Shown piece by piece: positions 23,995 to 35,254 of a DNA stretch of 64,000 nucleotides. The DNA is from Luscinia megarhynchos. Lineage: Eukaryota; Chordata; Aves; Passeriformes; Turdidae. Made by a program: the position numbers and the translations under genes. The stretch's first letter is position 1, and every line of letters begins with the position of its first letter. Location: contig CM067588.1 in assembly GCA_034336665.1 (NCBI GenBank), forward strand, positions 5,210,655-5,274,654. The letters run 5' to 3'. The notes below the pieces were generated by a model. That model did no database searches, was not told the origin of the DNA, and saw only the letters and a program-made list of their open reading frames with translations.

Positions 23995-24896
23995 GTGACA
24001 CTGGAATCACTGGTGTGTGACACTGGAATCACTGGGTGTGACACTGGAATTACTGGTGTGTGACACTGGGAACACTGGTGTGTCACACTGGGAACACTGG
24101 TGTGTGACACTGGGAACACTGGTGTGTGACACTGGGTGTGTCACACTGGGAACACTGGTGTGTCTCACTGGGAACACTGGGTGTGACACTGGGAATCACT
24201 GGGTGTGTGACACTGGAATCACTGGTGTGTGATACTGGGAACACTGGGTGTGACACTGGAATCACTGGTGTGATACTGGGAACACTGGTGTGTGACACTG
24301 GAATCACTGGTGTGTGACACTGGGTGTGTGACACTGGGAATCACTGGTGTGTCTCACTGGGAATCACTGGTGTGTCTCACTGGGTGTGTGACACTGGGAG
24401 CACTGGTGTGTCACACTGGGAACACTGGTGTGTGACACTGGAATCACTGGGTGTGACACTGGGAGCACTGGTGTGTCTCACTGGGAGCACTGGTGTGTCT
24501 CACTGGGAGCACTGGGTGTGACACTGGGTGTCTCACTGGGAGCACTGGGTGTGTCACACTGGGAGCACTGGTGTGTCACACTGGGAACACTGGTTTGTCA
24601 CACTGGGAGCACTGGTTTGTCACACTGGGAACACTGGTTTGTCACACTGGGAGCACTGGTGTGTCTCACTGGGAGCACTGGGTGTGACACTGGGTGTCTC
24701 ACTGGGAGCACTGGGTGTGTCACACTGGGAGCACTGGTGTGTCACACTGGGAACACTGGTTTGTCACACTGGGAGCACTGGTTTGTCACACTGGGAACAC
24801 TGGTTTGTCTCACTGGGAGCACTGGTGTGTCACACTGGGAACACTGGTTTGTCGCACTGGGAGCACTGGTGTGTCACACTGGGAGCACTGGTGTGC
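23995..24896. repeat. Minisatellite, about 20-22-bp unit (gtgtgacactgggaacactg)
   Basis: About forty copies of gtgtgacactgggaacactg and variants (gtgtcacac, gtgtctcac, ggagcactg, ggaatcactg, gtttgtcacac). Variant composition changes from left to right. A block starting at 24511 is repeated about 166 bases later at 24677. Frames reading VSHWEHW are artefacts. Confidence 0.97.
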
Positions 24897-25495
24897 GCTT
24901 TCTCCGCTCTCTGCCGCTGCCCCCCGCAGCAGGGGCGGTTCCGCCAGGGGTGAGCGCTGCCGGGTGAAACACGAGCGCGAATCTCTCCCAATTTCTCTCC
25001 TCCGGCCTGGGAATTAACGCCGCTCCCCAGAGGGACCCTCCCCCTCCCCACACCTCCCCTCCCCTCTGCTCCATGGGCTGGGGCAGCCAGGGCGGGAGGC
25101 TGCGAGCGGAGGAATGATAATTCATTCGGGATGGAAGCAGCGGGCAAAATGTAATCCATCATATCTGCTCCATCTCATTACGGAGGTGAGATACAAGAGA
25201 GGGCAAGCTGGTAATAAACTGGTGGATGAAGTTATTTTACCAATCTGTTACAGCGAGTGGGGACAGACAGGGGTAGAAGTGCATTATTCACACCTTTCCC
25301 TAATCCTTTTGTTCCTCATTCTGCGGGAATGCCTTGGGAAAGCTGCAGCCGGGCCCGGGAGCTGCCAGGGGCACCGAGCAGAGCCCAGCCTGTGCTGCAT
25401 CCCCCCGGGAGCTGCGGGAGGATCCCCAGCCAGGGGACAGGGCTGTGCTGGCCCTGCAGAGCCGCCCTGAGCCACAGCCAGCGCAGATTTACCCT
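24897..25495. promoter_or_regulatory. CpG-rich patch between two minisatellites
   Basis: From 24897 the sequence is CpG-dense (gtgcgctttctccgc, ccccgcagcaggggcgg, ttccgcc, gagcgctgccggg, acgagcgcgaa, taacgccgc). It then passes into AT-containing unique DNA at 25095-25330 (gataattcattcgg, catctcattacggagg) and again CpG-rich DNA to 25490 (gccgggcccgggagc). It could be a small CpG island with an associated conserved block; no coding sequence was recognised. Confidence 0.38.
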
Positions 25496-25793
25496 GTGTC
25501 CCCTTCCCCAGGGGCTCTGGGGGCTGTGTCCCCTTCCCCAGGGGCTGTGTCCCCTTCCCCAGGGGCTGTGCCCCCTTCCCCAGGGGCTCTGGGAGCTGTG
25601 TCCCCTTCCCCAGGGGCTGTGTCCCCTTCCCCAGGGGCTCTGGGGGCTGTGTCCCCTTCCCCAGGGGCTGTGCCCCCTTCCCCAGGGGCTCTGGGAGCTG
25701 TGTCCCCTTCCCCAGGGGCTCTGGGCGCTGTGTCCCCTTCCCCAGGGGCTGTGTCCCCTTCCCCAGGGGCTCTGGGAGCTGTGTCCCCTTCCA
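25496..25793. repeat. Minisatellite, 21/30-bp unit
   Basis: Units gtgtccccttccccaggggc+t (21 bp) occur with or without the extension ctgggggct or ctgggagct (30 bp), about eleven in all. Both lengths are multiples of three, so frames stay open on both strands. Confidence 0.97.
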
Positions 25794-25797
25794 TGGG

Positions 25798-26200
25798 CAA
25801 CATTTTGGGTGCATTCCTGGGTCCCACCCTGCTCTGCTGAGGAAAATTTTGGGTATTCCTGGGACTCATCCTGCTCTGCTGAGGAAAATTTTGGGTGTTC
25901 CTGGGTCTCATCCTGCTCTGCTGAGGAAAATTTTGGGTGTTCCTGGGTCCCATCCTGCTCTGCTGAGCAACATTTTGGGCCATTCCTGGGTCCCATCCTG
26001 CTCTGCTGGAGAACATTTTGGGCATTCCTGGGTCCCATCCTGCTCTGCTGGAGAACATTTTGGGCATTCCTGGGTCCCATCCTGCTCTGCTGAGGAACAT
26101 TTTGGGTGTTCCTGGGCCCACCCTGCTCTGCTGGAGAACATTTTGGGTGTTCCTGGGTCTCATCTTGCCCTGCTGGGGAACATTTTGGGCACTCCTGGGT
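25798..26200. repeat. Minisatellite, 42-bp unit
   Basis: About nine to ten copies of a 42-bp unit (cattttgggtgttcctgggt then cccatcctgctctgctgaggaa), with variants ggcattcc and tggagaa. It begins five bases after the previous array ends and shares no sequence with it. Confidence 0.97.
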
Positions 26201-27691
26201 GCCCCTGACACCCCAGCTCGCTGTGCATGGACAGCCAGCCCTGGGTGCTGCTCTGTGGGTGTGATGGGAGCTGGGGTAGCAGGAGTGTCACACCCCCCCT
26301 AAAACATTCCCACCTTTGCCTTTTTTTGGTTCCCGTGGAGGTTTGATGTGGCCAGGCTCGAAAGCTGCCTCGTGGGGAGCTTTGGAGCTGTGGCAAATAC
26401 CCCTGAGAGCTCTCTGGAATTGCTTCTCTCTCCTTTTCTCTCCCTGCTCACACAACTGCTGCTTTTCTTGTGCTGCTTTTCATCTTGTTCATGTCCCTGG
26501 CAGGGATGAGGCCTCGTCGAGGAGCCCACTCTGGGCAGATTTGTAGCCTGGCTGTGCTAACAAGGTTTCGGTTTCAAGGCTGTCAGCTCAGCAGAGAAGC
26601 TGCACATCCTCCACATCCTGGGGCTTGGCGTGCAGGGAAATCTCCGAAGGAAAATGTTCCCGTGCATCCCAGACCTGTGTGGGAGAGAATGGGAAAGAAG
26701 GGGAGGTGATCAATATGCCAGGAAGGTTTCTTTTGAAAATTAAACCTTAAAAAAAAAACAAAACCAGAAGACAAATGAGGATCCTGAGCTGCAGGACTGG
26801 CCCCGTTTGCAGCGGGAGGAGGAGATGGAGACATCACCTCATTAACACCTCGCTGTGATCGCACCGGGGCTGCGGCTCCACACTCAGTGTTTTCCAATTC
26901 AGAGGAGAGCAGAGCAAATTTACGGATGATGACTTGATTAAATTTAAATTACTATAAAAATACCGAGGCAAGGCTTCGGTGGTGACAGGAAAATCTCCTT
27001 CAGCTTTTCTTTCACTGAGGTCCATGAGCAGAGAAGAGCCTGCACAGTTTCCCCCCTTTCATATTTGAATTTGTTTTTACACAATTTTTATTTCAATTTC
27101 TAAACATTTCAATAATTTTTTTTTAATGTGCAGCAATGAAAATAATATATTTGAAAATAGCCAGGAAGGAATTTCTTAGGAGTCTTTTATTGCACTCAGA
27201 ATGTCCTAACCCTGAGGTTCAAGTCAACAAAAATCCAGAGCTGACAGAAATGTTGGCAAACACGCCAATAATGAGTTCTGGGCTGCCTTCCTCTCATCTC
27301 GAGTGAGCCATAAATGGCCCGGGGCTGTGCAGAGGGAGGGGATTGTTGGTGCTTCAGGGTCTTTCCTTCACCGTGAATAGCTCCGAGTGTTATCAGAAAT
27401 TCCAGTCTCAATTTCACCCTGGAACTGAGATAATGGCCACATCCCAGAAGATGCTTTCACAGAAGGCACTAATTATCCCTCTTTGTCAGAGCCTCGCCAG
27501 GGTTTGCTGGCTGATAACCTCTCTCTCCGTGGAAATTTCCTTCTCCAGAACACGCTCCAGCTCCTGAGAGCCAATTTGGGGGAGATGTCAGAGCCACGCT
27601 GAGCTAAACTCTGAATAAAGGATTTCATTTGTCAGAGCCGCTGCCTGGCACCTTCCAGCAGCTCCCTCGGAAGGCAGAGCAGGGCTGGGCT
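26201..27691. other. Unique spacer
   Basis: No gene or repeat recognised apart from short A- and T-runs near 26747 and 27108. 26900-27190 is AT-rich (gattaaatttaaattac). Confidence 0.35.
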
Positions 27692-27967
27692 GGGGTGTGG
27701 GATCTGCCTGGGCTGGGGTGTGGGATCTGCCTGGATTTGGGATGTGGGATCTGCCTGGATTTGGGATATGGGATCTGCCTGGATCTGGGATCTGCCTGGA
27801 TTTGGGATGTGGGATCTGCCTGGATGTGGGATGTGGGATCTGCCTGGATGTGGGATCTGCCTGGATTTGGGATCTGCCTGGATTTGGGATGTGGGATCTG
27901 CCTGGATGTGGGATCTGCCTGGATTTGGGATGTGAGATCTGCCTGGACGGGATCTGTCTGGATTTGG
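27692..27967. repeat. Minisatellite (gggatctgcctggatttggg), left part
   Basis: About twelve copies of gggatctgcctggatttggg with optional atgt or atat extension. The array stops at a 6-bp atttgg (27962-27967), which is the left target duplication of the LTR inserted here. It resumes at 28552. Confidence 0.96.
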
Positions 27968-28551
27968 TGCGGGAGTCTTTGTGTCATGATAGACGGTTGG
28001 GGACAAAACTCAAGCGCTCTGTATAAGCTAAAAGTTACAGCTGCAGTTTATTATAAAAGAGCTTTTTTAAGTGGGATAAAAGGGAGAAGAGAAGTAAGAG
28101 GAGGGTTGTAGCAGTAAGAGTAAGAAAGAAAGAGAGGTAAGAAGAGCGAAGGAAGAGAGAAAAGAGCGATTTCCTGTTTACAATACAATAAATCTTCTTC
28201 CATGATGAATATTCTAATTTCCATTAACCAATGTACTACAAAATACAAATTCTATAGCATTTACATACAGCCTATAGGAATCCTTATATTACCATAGTGT
28301 GTTACATTTTAAACTCTAAAAACTGCTCTTTGGACCCTGGCAAGTCTTTCTGTGCCCTTTGGAGTTGCTCTCTGGCAGAGGGCATTGTTCTATCACGAGG
28401 GGATTGCCTTCAGGGGCCATCCTATTGTTTCATGGTAATTCAGTAACTAAGGCTTGGCATCTCAAAAGTGGCTTTCATTTCAATCTCGCCCATGGTTTCA
28501 GAATCTGGGCATTCATATTTGTAAGATTTCTCTGTTTCATCTTTCCCAGCA
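27968..28551 (-). mobile_element. Solo LTR, ERVK-like family, copy 3, inserted in a minisatellite
   Basis: The reverse complement begins TGCTGGGAAAG at 28551 and ends ...ACTCCCGCA at 27968. It shares with the other two copies the blocks attcctatagg, ttggttaatggaaa, agaatattcat and ggaaatcgctct, the pyrimidine-rich stretch and an AATAAA. Perfect 6-bp target duplications atttgg flank it at 27962-27967 and 28552-28557. Both lie in units of the same minisatellite. It is more diverged than copies 1 and 2. No internal retroviral sequence is present. Confidence 0.85.
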
Positions 28552-28615
28552 ATTTGGGATATGGGATCTGCCTGGGATGGGATCTGCCTGGATCTGGGGT
28601 GCTGGATCTGCCTGG
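28552..28615. repeat. Minisatellite, right part after the LTR
   Basis: The gggatctgcctgg units resume for about three copies directly after the LTR, starting in the duplicated atttgg. Confidence 0.92.
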
Positions 28616-28711
28616 GGCTCAGCTGGACCCAGGACAGGCAGGGAGGGGGGACCTGGAGCTGGACCAGGCACTGCTGGCAAACTTCCAGTGCCAGGAATAA
28701 AGGAATTGTAA

Positions 28712-28852
28712 AACAGGGGAAAAGACCTTTGAGATCATCCAGTGCAACCATCCACATGGCTTTTTAATCCTCTCAGGGATGGGGACTCCAGCACTGCCCT
28801 GGCAGCTGTGCCAGGGATGGGCAGCACCATTGGCAAAGAAACTTTTCTAAAA
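28712..28852 (-). mobile_element. CR1 LINE fragment, reverse strand
   Basis: aaaagacctttgagatcatc, cagtgcaaccatcca, actccagcactgccctggca, gctgtgccagggatgggcag and aaagaaacttttctaaaatc match the antisense of CR1 upstream of its extreme 3' end. Confidence 0.7.
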
Positions 28853-28991
28853 TCAAAATAAAACTCCCCTGGTGTGACTCGAGGCTGTCAGTGCTCCCTA
28901 GAGGGTTTTTAGAGAGGTTTGGGCTTGGCTGCTGCTGCTCCTGGCCTTGCTCAGGGCCTGCTGCAGCGTTGTGAGTTCCTGGTTCCCCTGA

Positions 28992-29983
28992 GACTCCCAG
29001 ATTTGGGACCCTCTGTGCCCCCAAGTGCCCCTGGCAGCTCAGCAGGATCAGGGCAGCTCCTGTTTGTCCTGGACATTCCCAGATTTGGGACCCCCTGTGC
29101 CCCCAGGTGCCCCTGGCAGCTCAGCAGGATCAGGGCAGCTCCTGTTTGTCCTGGACATTCCCAGATTTGGGACCCCCTGTGCCCTGAGTGCCCCTGGCAG
29201 CTCCTGTTTGTCCTGGACATTCCCAAATTTGGGACTCCCTGTGCCCTGAGTGCCCCTGGCAGCTCCTGTTTGTCCTGGACATTCCCAGATTTGGGACTCC
29301 CTGTGCCCCTGAGTGCCCCTGGCAGCTCCTGTTTGTTCTGGACATTCCCAGATTTGGGACTCCCTGTGCCCTGAGTGCCCCTGGCAGCTCCTGTTTGTCC
29401 TGGACATTCCCAGATTTGGGACTCCCTGTGCCCCCAGGTGCCCCCTGGCAGCTCAGCAGGATCAGGGCAGCTCCTGTTTGTCCTGGACATTCCCAGATTT
29501 GGGACTCCCCTGTGCCCCCTGAGTGCCCCTGGCAGCTCCTGTTTGTCCTGGACATTCCCAGATTTGGGACCCCCTGTGCCCCCAGGTGCCCCCTGGCAGC
29601 TCCTGTTTGTCCTGGACATTCCCAGATTTGGGACCCCCTGTGCCCCCAGGTGCCCCTGGCAGCTCCTGTTTGTCCTGGACATTCCCAGATTTGGGACCCC
29701 CTGTGCCCTGAGTGCCCCTGGCAGCTCCTGTTTGTCCTGGACATTCCCAGATTTGGGACCCCCTGTGCCCTGAGTGCCCCTGGCAGCTCCTGTTTGTCCT
29801 GGACATTCCCAGATTTGGGACCCCCTGTGCCCTGAGTGCCCCTGGCAGCTCCTGTTTGTCCTGGACATTCCCAGATTTGGGACCCCCTGTGCCCTGAGTG
29901 CCCCTGGCAGCTCCTGTTTGTCCTGGACATTCCCAGATTTCGGACCCCCTGTGCCCTGAGTGCCCCTGGCAGCTCCTGTTTGC
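28992..29983. repeat. Kilobase minisatellite, 62-bp unit
   Basis: About fifteen copies of a 62-bp unit (cagctcctgtttgtcctgga then cattcccagatttgggaccc then cctgtgccctgagtgcccctgg). The last six are nearly identical. The first two and one near 29450 carry an insertion, cagcaggatcagggcagctc. Because 62 is not a multiple of three, a 423-codon reverse frame cycles through all phases and is not a gene. Confidence 0.97.
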
Positions 29984-32900
29984 CAGGCAGGCTCTCTGCC
30001 TCTCCCAGCCCATCCCTCTCCCCAGCAGGGCAGGCAATCCCAGCCCAATTCCAGGTTGCTGATGACAGGACTGAGGCAGGTGGTGCTGAGAAATGATGAT
30101 AAATGCACATTATCATCCTCTGAGCCATCCATCAGAGAGCCCTTCCCTGGATGAGCTGGGGGAGGCAGTTCAAGTGTGCTCCAAACCTGCTGGGGCCGTG
30201 CTCCTGAAGGGCTGCATTGCACATTTTGCCATGGACAGACATTAATGAAGGTAATTGAAGATGTTATTAGGGGAATGTGTTTGTTATCAGAGGTTGCTTA
30301 TGGCATTATTACTCATAGGCACACTTCATTAATATCCATTTTTCATGGCTCTGCTCTGCCATTCATTGCTTTCCTGACCTTGTGTCACTGGAGGAAATGT
30401 CAGAGATAAAGGAGCTGTGCCACCCTCGCTGCAGGGCCTGTCAGGCTCCAGGAAAAGCCCATTTCCCCATGAAAGTCACAGACAAACAGCTCCAGGTCGG
30501 GAGCTGGCCTTGCAAATGCTCCCTTAGTGTCTGTGCTAATGAATAAGTTATTGCCCCCCTTGTAAAACCTAAAACCTGCCCAAACAAACAAGGGGCCAGC
30601 AGCTGATGGAGAAGCACGTGGCTCTGTTTGCCTCTAGAATGTAAAAGTGTCTCCAGATTTGCTGGTACACGTTTCACAAGGAAATGTTTTATTGGATTGT
30701 TATTGGAGATGTTTAATGATCATCTTTTGTTAGGATCACTGTCAGCTTCCTGCACACAATCACATTTGCTGGAGCTTTGGTTTTGATGGCTGCGGCTGAG
30801 TCAGAGATTTTCAAATCATAGCAGTCAGAAATAGAAGAATTAACTTGAAAATGCTGATTATAATGGACTTTGACACCCAAAAAAGTTGTGGAAAAGCCCT
30901 TTCCAGAATAAAAAGCAGATGTGAATCCAATGAAGTGAATCCATGGAGCACAAAACACTTGGGAAGCCAAAACCCTTCAATGGCTGCAATCAAGAGGATC
31001 TTGGAGGTCCCTTCCAACCCAAACCAGTCTGAGATTCTGGGATTAAAACTCTGCTTTTGGAGACAAGAAATTCAAGATTCCCTTGGTGTACTAGTGGCAA
31101 GCTCAGTATAACCAAGGGACAGTTTCCTAAGGAAACAAAGCAATTAAAACCCAAAGGGATCATCCCACAGGGAAATGGAGCTGGGACTTTGCCACCCTGG
31201 GCCAGTTCATGGCCAGGGGACAGTTGGGGGTGGGGGGGCTGCAGTGCTCATTGAGAGAAGCCCCAGGCCCTGAGCAGGATGATTCTTTGTCAGGAACATG
31301 TTAATTTTTAAGATATCGACAGTTCGGTTAAAACGTTAATGATCTCAATTTCCATATTGAGTTTTGTCACTTTAATTTGCTCGACACGCCAGCACAGAGA
31401 TATTGGCACTGGAGATCCATAGCAGGAGTCACAGGCAGAGATTGCACACTAATGATGACACATTGCTCACAATTGTCTTTTTGGGTTTTGGCTCAGGCCT
31501 CTCCACTCTGTCATTCACTCTTCCAGTTCTGCTGCACCCAGCCCTGTGCTGGTGGATTTTCATTTCCACAAGTGCTGCTCAGTTATCCCAGTCTCCTTTA
31601 CATCTGTGTCTCCCCATATATAAATTTACAACATTCAGGTTGTTCAGCACCAGGTGCTGGCTGGAAATGATGCTCTGTGTGTTCAAGAGAGGGATAACTC
31701 TATAAAATTTAATGGTGGGTCCTAGGCAGGTTGAACTCCATTATTGGCAAATCAGTGTTTTCGGTGAACATCAGTAAAAAATTATCAATATTAGTTAAGG
31801 ATCTTTGTGTAAGCTCCTGAAAGCCTCTGTTTTCACATTTAAACACATTTTATGGTGATTATGCTCAGCTGAGATGTGTAAATTCAAGTGCCTTCTCCAT
31901 CACCCTGGGCAACAATGGACCAGTTCCTTCTCCAGAGCTGCAGGGGATCTCACTGCAGGGTTTGGCAGCTTTGGGGTCCCCCCCTCCTGGAAATCTGCCC
32001 AATAAAAGCTCCCAGGTCTGCACCTGCTCCACCTCAAGCAATCCCTGCTCCAGCTCTTTGCTGCCTCTCAGTTCTCCCAGGACTGGAACAGCTCCTGATT
32101 TCTGCAGTGACTCCAAAGGGGGATTTTCCCTGTGAGCTCCCAGCTACTTTTCCTCAGTGCTGGAATTTTCCTGCCAGCCCCATCCCCGTGTGCCCCCCTG
32201 CTGCCCCGGGTGCAGGGCTCAGCCCTGTGTTGGTTTTGGGGAGAGCAGAGCCCCAGGAGCATCCCTGGAGCAGGGCTGGGTGCTCATTAATGCACTGCAA
32301 TATCAACTCCATTAACATCGAGCTCTCACTCAGCCCCCAGTGTTACTTAGGGGTATTAATCAACTGCTGCTTTATTTTAATGTGCTAAGTTGGGATTAAT
32401 GAACAGCAGGTTTGATTTACAGACAGGGCTTTGATTTGTGCCTTCCATTGTCGCTTCCCTTCCCTTTGCTTTTGCCAGATTCCAGCTCCTGCCTGGGCAG
32501 GATGAGTTACTTTAAATATTCCTTATTTCTCTCAGGAAACATCTCTGTGCCTCTCAGCACCGTGGAGTTTCAGTCCAGGTCTGGTCATGCCTGCTGAAAC
32601 CCTGCTTTAGGATCGATTCCCAGTGGGAAAATGTTTGTTCTTTGCATCAAAGCCTTTATCTTCCATAATTTTGGTTGCTTCTTCTTTAATTTTATTTTTT
32701 TTGTCTTAATAGAATTCTGCCTTGCACAAACAGCACCCCCAGCCCTGTCCCTTCCCACGTTCCATCCTGATCAATGCCTCAGCTCCTCCTGCCTTGTCCG
32801 AGGGGAGGCTGAGCCCACCAGGATGCAGGCAAAGGCATTTCTGAGGTTTTTTTTTCTTATTTTAATTAGAAGTGATTTCATTTCTTCATCACTCATCTGG

Positions 32901-34405
32901 TGATTGGCTGTACCTGCCCTTTCTTAGAGTCTTTTCTCTTCATTAGTGTTTATGCTCTGTATAACTAAGAAAATAATTAACCGTGCTGGGTTTTATTGGC
33001 AGCACTCTGCCAGGATGTCGGTGGGTGTCTGCACTACATCATCATTTGATGGTGTCTCTGCTGCCGTGCAGAAGCAGGAGAAGAAAAATGCCACATAAAC
33101 AACGGCTCAGACAGAGTTTGAATGATCCAGTAATTTTGATTTATACTTTGCATTCCGTGGAACTGTATTAGCAGTTAAAGTCGATGGGTAAACGATTCCC
33201 GGCACAACCAGAGGCAGAAACACAAAAGAAACTCCCGGGTGAGATTTAGTGCCGGGCACTTTGTTCAGAACGGGGCTCAGGGCGTGAGTTACAGCCCTGC
33301 CTTCCCTTTCACCTCTAACCCCAAACCCAGAGGGTCTTTAGGAGCTGCCAAAGCTCAGTTTAACCCCCGGTTTAATGCCCCAGGCTGGGGCTGCGGTGAT
33401 GGTGCTGGAAGGACAGCCCTGACCCCAAGCAGTGTCCAATTAAACAACTAAACAATTAATTAAACAATTAAACACTGCCCATCCACTGCCAGGGATGTGC
33501 TTTGCTGTCTTAGCTCCAAGCACCCACTTGCAGGAGGGGAGGGAGGCTCAGCAGCTCCAGGGCTGAAGCAGAGTTCATTCAATCTGAGCTAAAAGTCCCC
33601 GTGCCAGGAAGTCCCTTGGACAGGAGCAATTCCCTTGAACATGAATCCATCCTGTCACTCTGCTCTGGGGAGAGCAGGAAATTGTGTTCCAGCCAAAATC
33701 CCTGCAGATAAGGAAAATGCTTAAGGGATCTGAGCTGCAGTGCTTATAAGGTACTGGAGCATCTCCGAGAGTGTCATTTATTGATGTCTTGCAAGGGAAA
33801 TGTTGATTCCTTTTTGTAAATTGCATTTTTCATCAAAAGTCACTGAGACTGAAAAATCGCTTGTGACTGACAGGCTCTGTGTGCTCCAGTTTGATGTGAA
33901 TGTTTTGGCTGGTGGAGCCAGAGAATAGCCTGGGAATAATTACCCAGCCTAACACGTTCCCTGGGTGACAGACAACATCTTCATTTCACAGGCCAAGTTG
34001 TTTTAAGAGACTTTCCCTCCTGACTCTTGTCTCTCTTTTCCCGTGATGGGAATATTTCCAACCTCTCGTTTCTCTGCTTCAGCCCTGGACACAACTTTGG
34101 CAGGACGGGAAGGGTTTGGAGCATCCAGGGGAGCTCCAGCTCCAGCCTCGTGTGTGTGTGCGAGTTCAGAGCCAAAGCTTCACTCCATCTCCTGAAATTC
34201 CAGAGCTCAGGGCTGCTGCAAGGAGCTGTACAGCCCAGAGGGAGCTGCTGGGATCCTCTGATTCCCTCCTGGGACTGCCACTGCCACGAGCAGCAGTGTC
34301 TGTGGTGACAGGGATGCTCTGGGATGCTCCCAGCCCCTGCTGGCTTCCTGCTCGTGCCGGGAAACCACCCAGCCCTGCAAAAACCTCCTTCCTCACTGAG
34401 GTAAA
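29984..34405. other. Mostly unique, AT-rich spacer
   Basis: No gene recognised. It contains a CR1 end at 30993-31045. 30225-30410 and 31270-31420 are non-repetitive AT-rich blocks (ttcattaatatcc; gttaatttttaagatatcga; cgttaatgatctcaa) that could be conserved. 33080-33240 is similar in character. Confidence 0.35.
30993..31045 (+). mobile_element. CR1 LINE 3' end
   Basis: aggatcttggaggtcccttc followed by caacccaaaccagtctgaga and ttctggg is the sense-strand terminus of CR1. Confidence 0.75.
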
Positions 34406-35254
34406 GCCTTAGGGACAGGGAACATCCCTGGAAAAGTTCCCTTCCCCATGGGAAGCAGAGCCTGAGGGACAGGGAGCATCCCTGGAAAAGTTCCCTTCCC
34501 CACAGGAGCCCTGAGGGACACAGGACATCCCTGGAAAAGTTCCCTTCCCTACAGGAGCAGAGCCCTGAGGGACAGGGAACATCCCTGGAAAAGTTCCCTT
34601 CCCCACAGGAGCAGAGCCTTGAGGGACAGGGAACATCCCTGGAAAAGTTCCCTTCTCCACAGGAGCCCTGAGGGACACAGGACATCCCTGGAAAAGTTCC
34701 CTTCCCCACAGGAGCCCTGAGGGACAGGGAACATCCCTGGAAAAGTTCCCTTCCCCAGGGGAGCCCTGAGGTACAGGGAACATCCCTGGAAAAGTTCCCT
34801 TCCCCACAGGAGCCCTGAGGGACAGGGAACATCCCTGGAAAAGTTCCCTTCCCCAGGGGAGCCCTGAGGGACAGGGAACATCCCTGGAAAAGTTCCCTTC
34901 CCCACAGGGGCAGAGCCCTGAGGTACAGGGAACATCCCTGGAAAAGTTCCCTTCCCCACAGGAGCAGAGCCTTGAGGGACAGGAAACATCCCTGGAAAAT
35001 TCCCTTCCCCAGGGGAGCCCTGAGGGACACAGGACATCCCTGGAAAAGTTCCCTTCCCCTATGGGAACAGAGCCCTGAGGTACAGGGAGCATCCCTGGAA
35101 AAGTTCCCTTCCCCAGGGGAGCCCTGAGGGACACAGGACATCCTTGGAAAAGTTCCCTTCCCCACAGGAGCAGAGCCCTGAGGGACAGAGAACATCCCTG
35201 GAAAAGTTCCCTTCTCCACAGGAGCAGAGCCCTGAGGGACAGAGAACATCCCTG
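34406..35254. repeat. Minisatellite, 49/54-bp unit with internal inverted repeat
   Basis: About sixteen copies of a unit running ccctgagggacagggaacat, ccctggaaaagttcccttcc, ccacaggag, with or without cagag (54 or 49 bp). Each unit contains gggaac and gttccc in inverted orientation about 12 bases apart. The minus strand lacks stops in all phases, giving 501- and 339-codon frames that are artefacts. Confidence 0.97.

Noticed and set aside
23995..24896. CRISPR-like regular direct repeats
   Set aside because: Units are contiguous with no unique spacers, in a vertebrate context; it is a minisatellite. The same applies to the other arrays.
28951..30222. 423-codon reverse-strand frame
   Set aside because: Follows the 62-bp minisatellite through all phases; no domain.
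31888..32388. 166-codon plus-strand frame
   Set aside because: GC-rich random frame, no domain, competing frames on the other strand.
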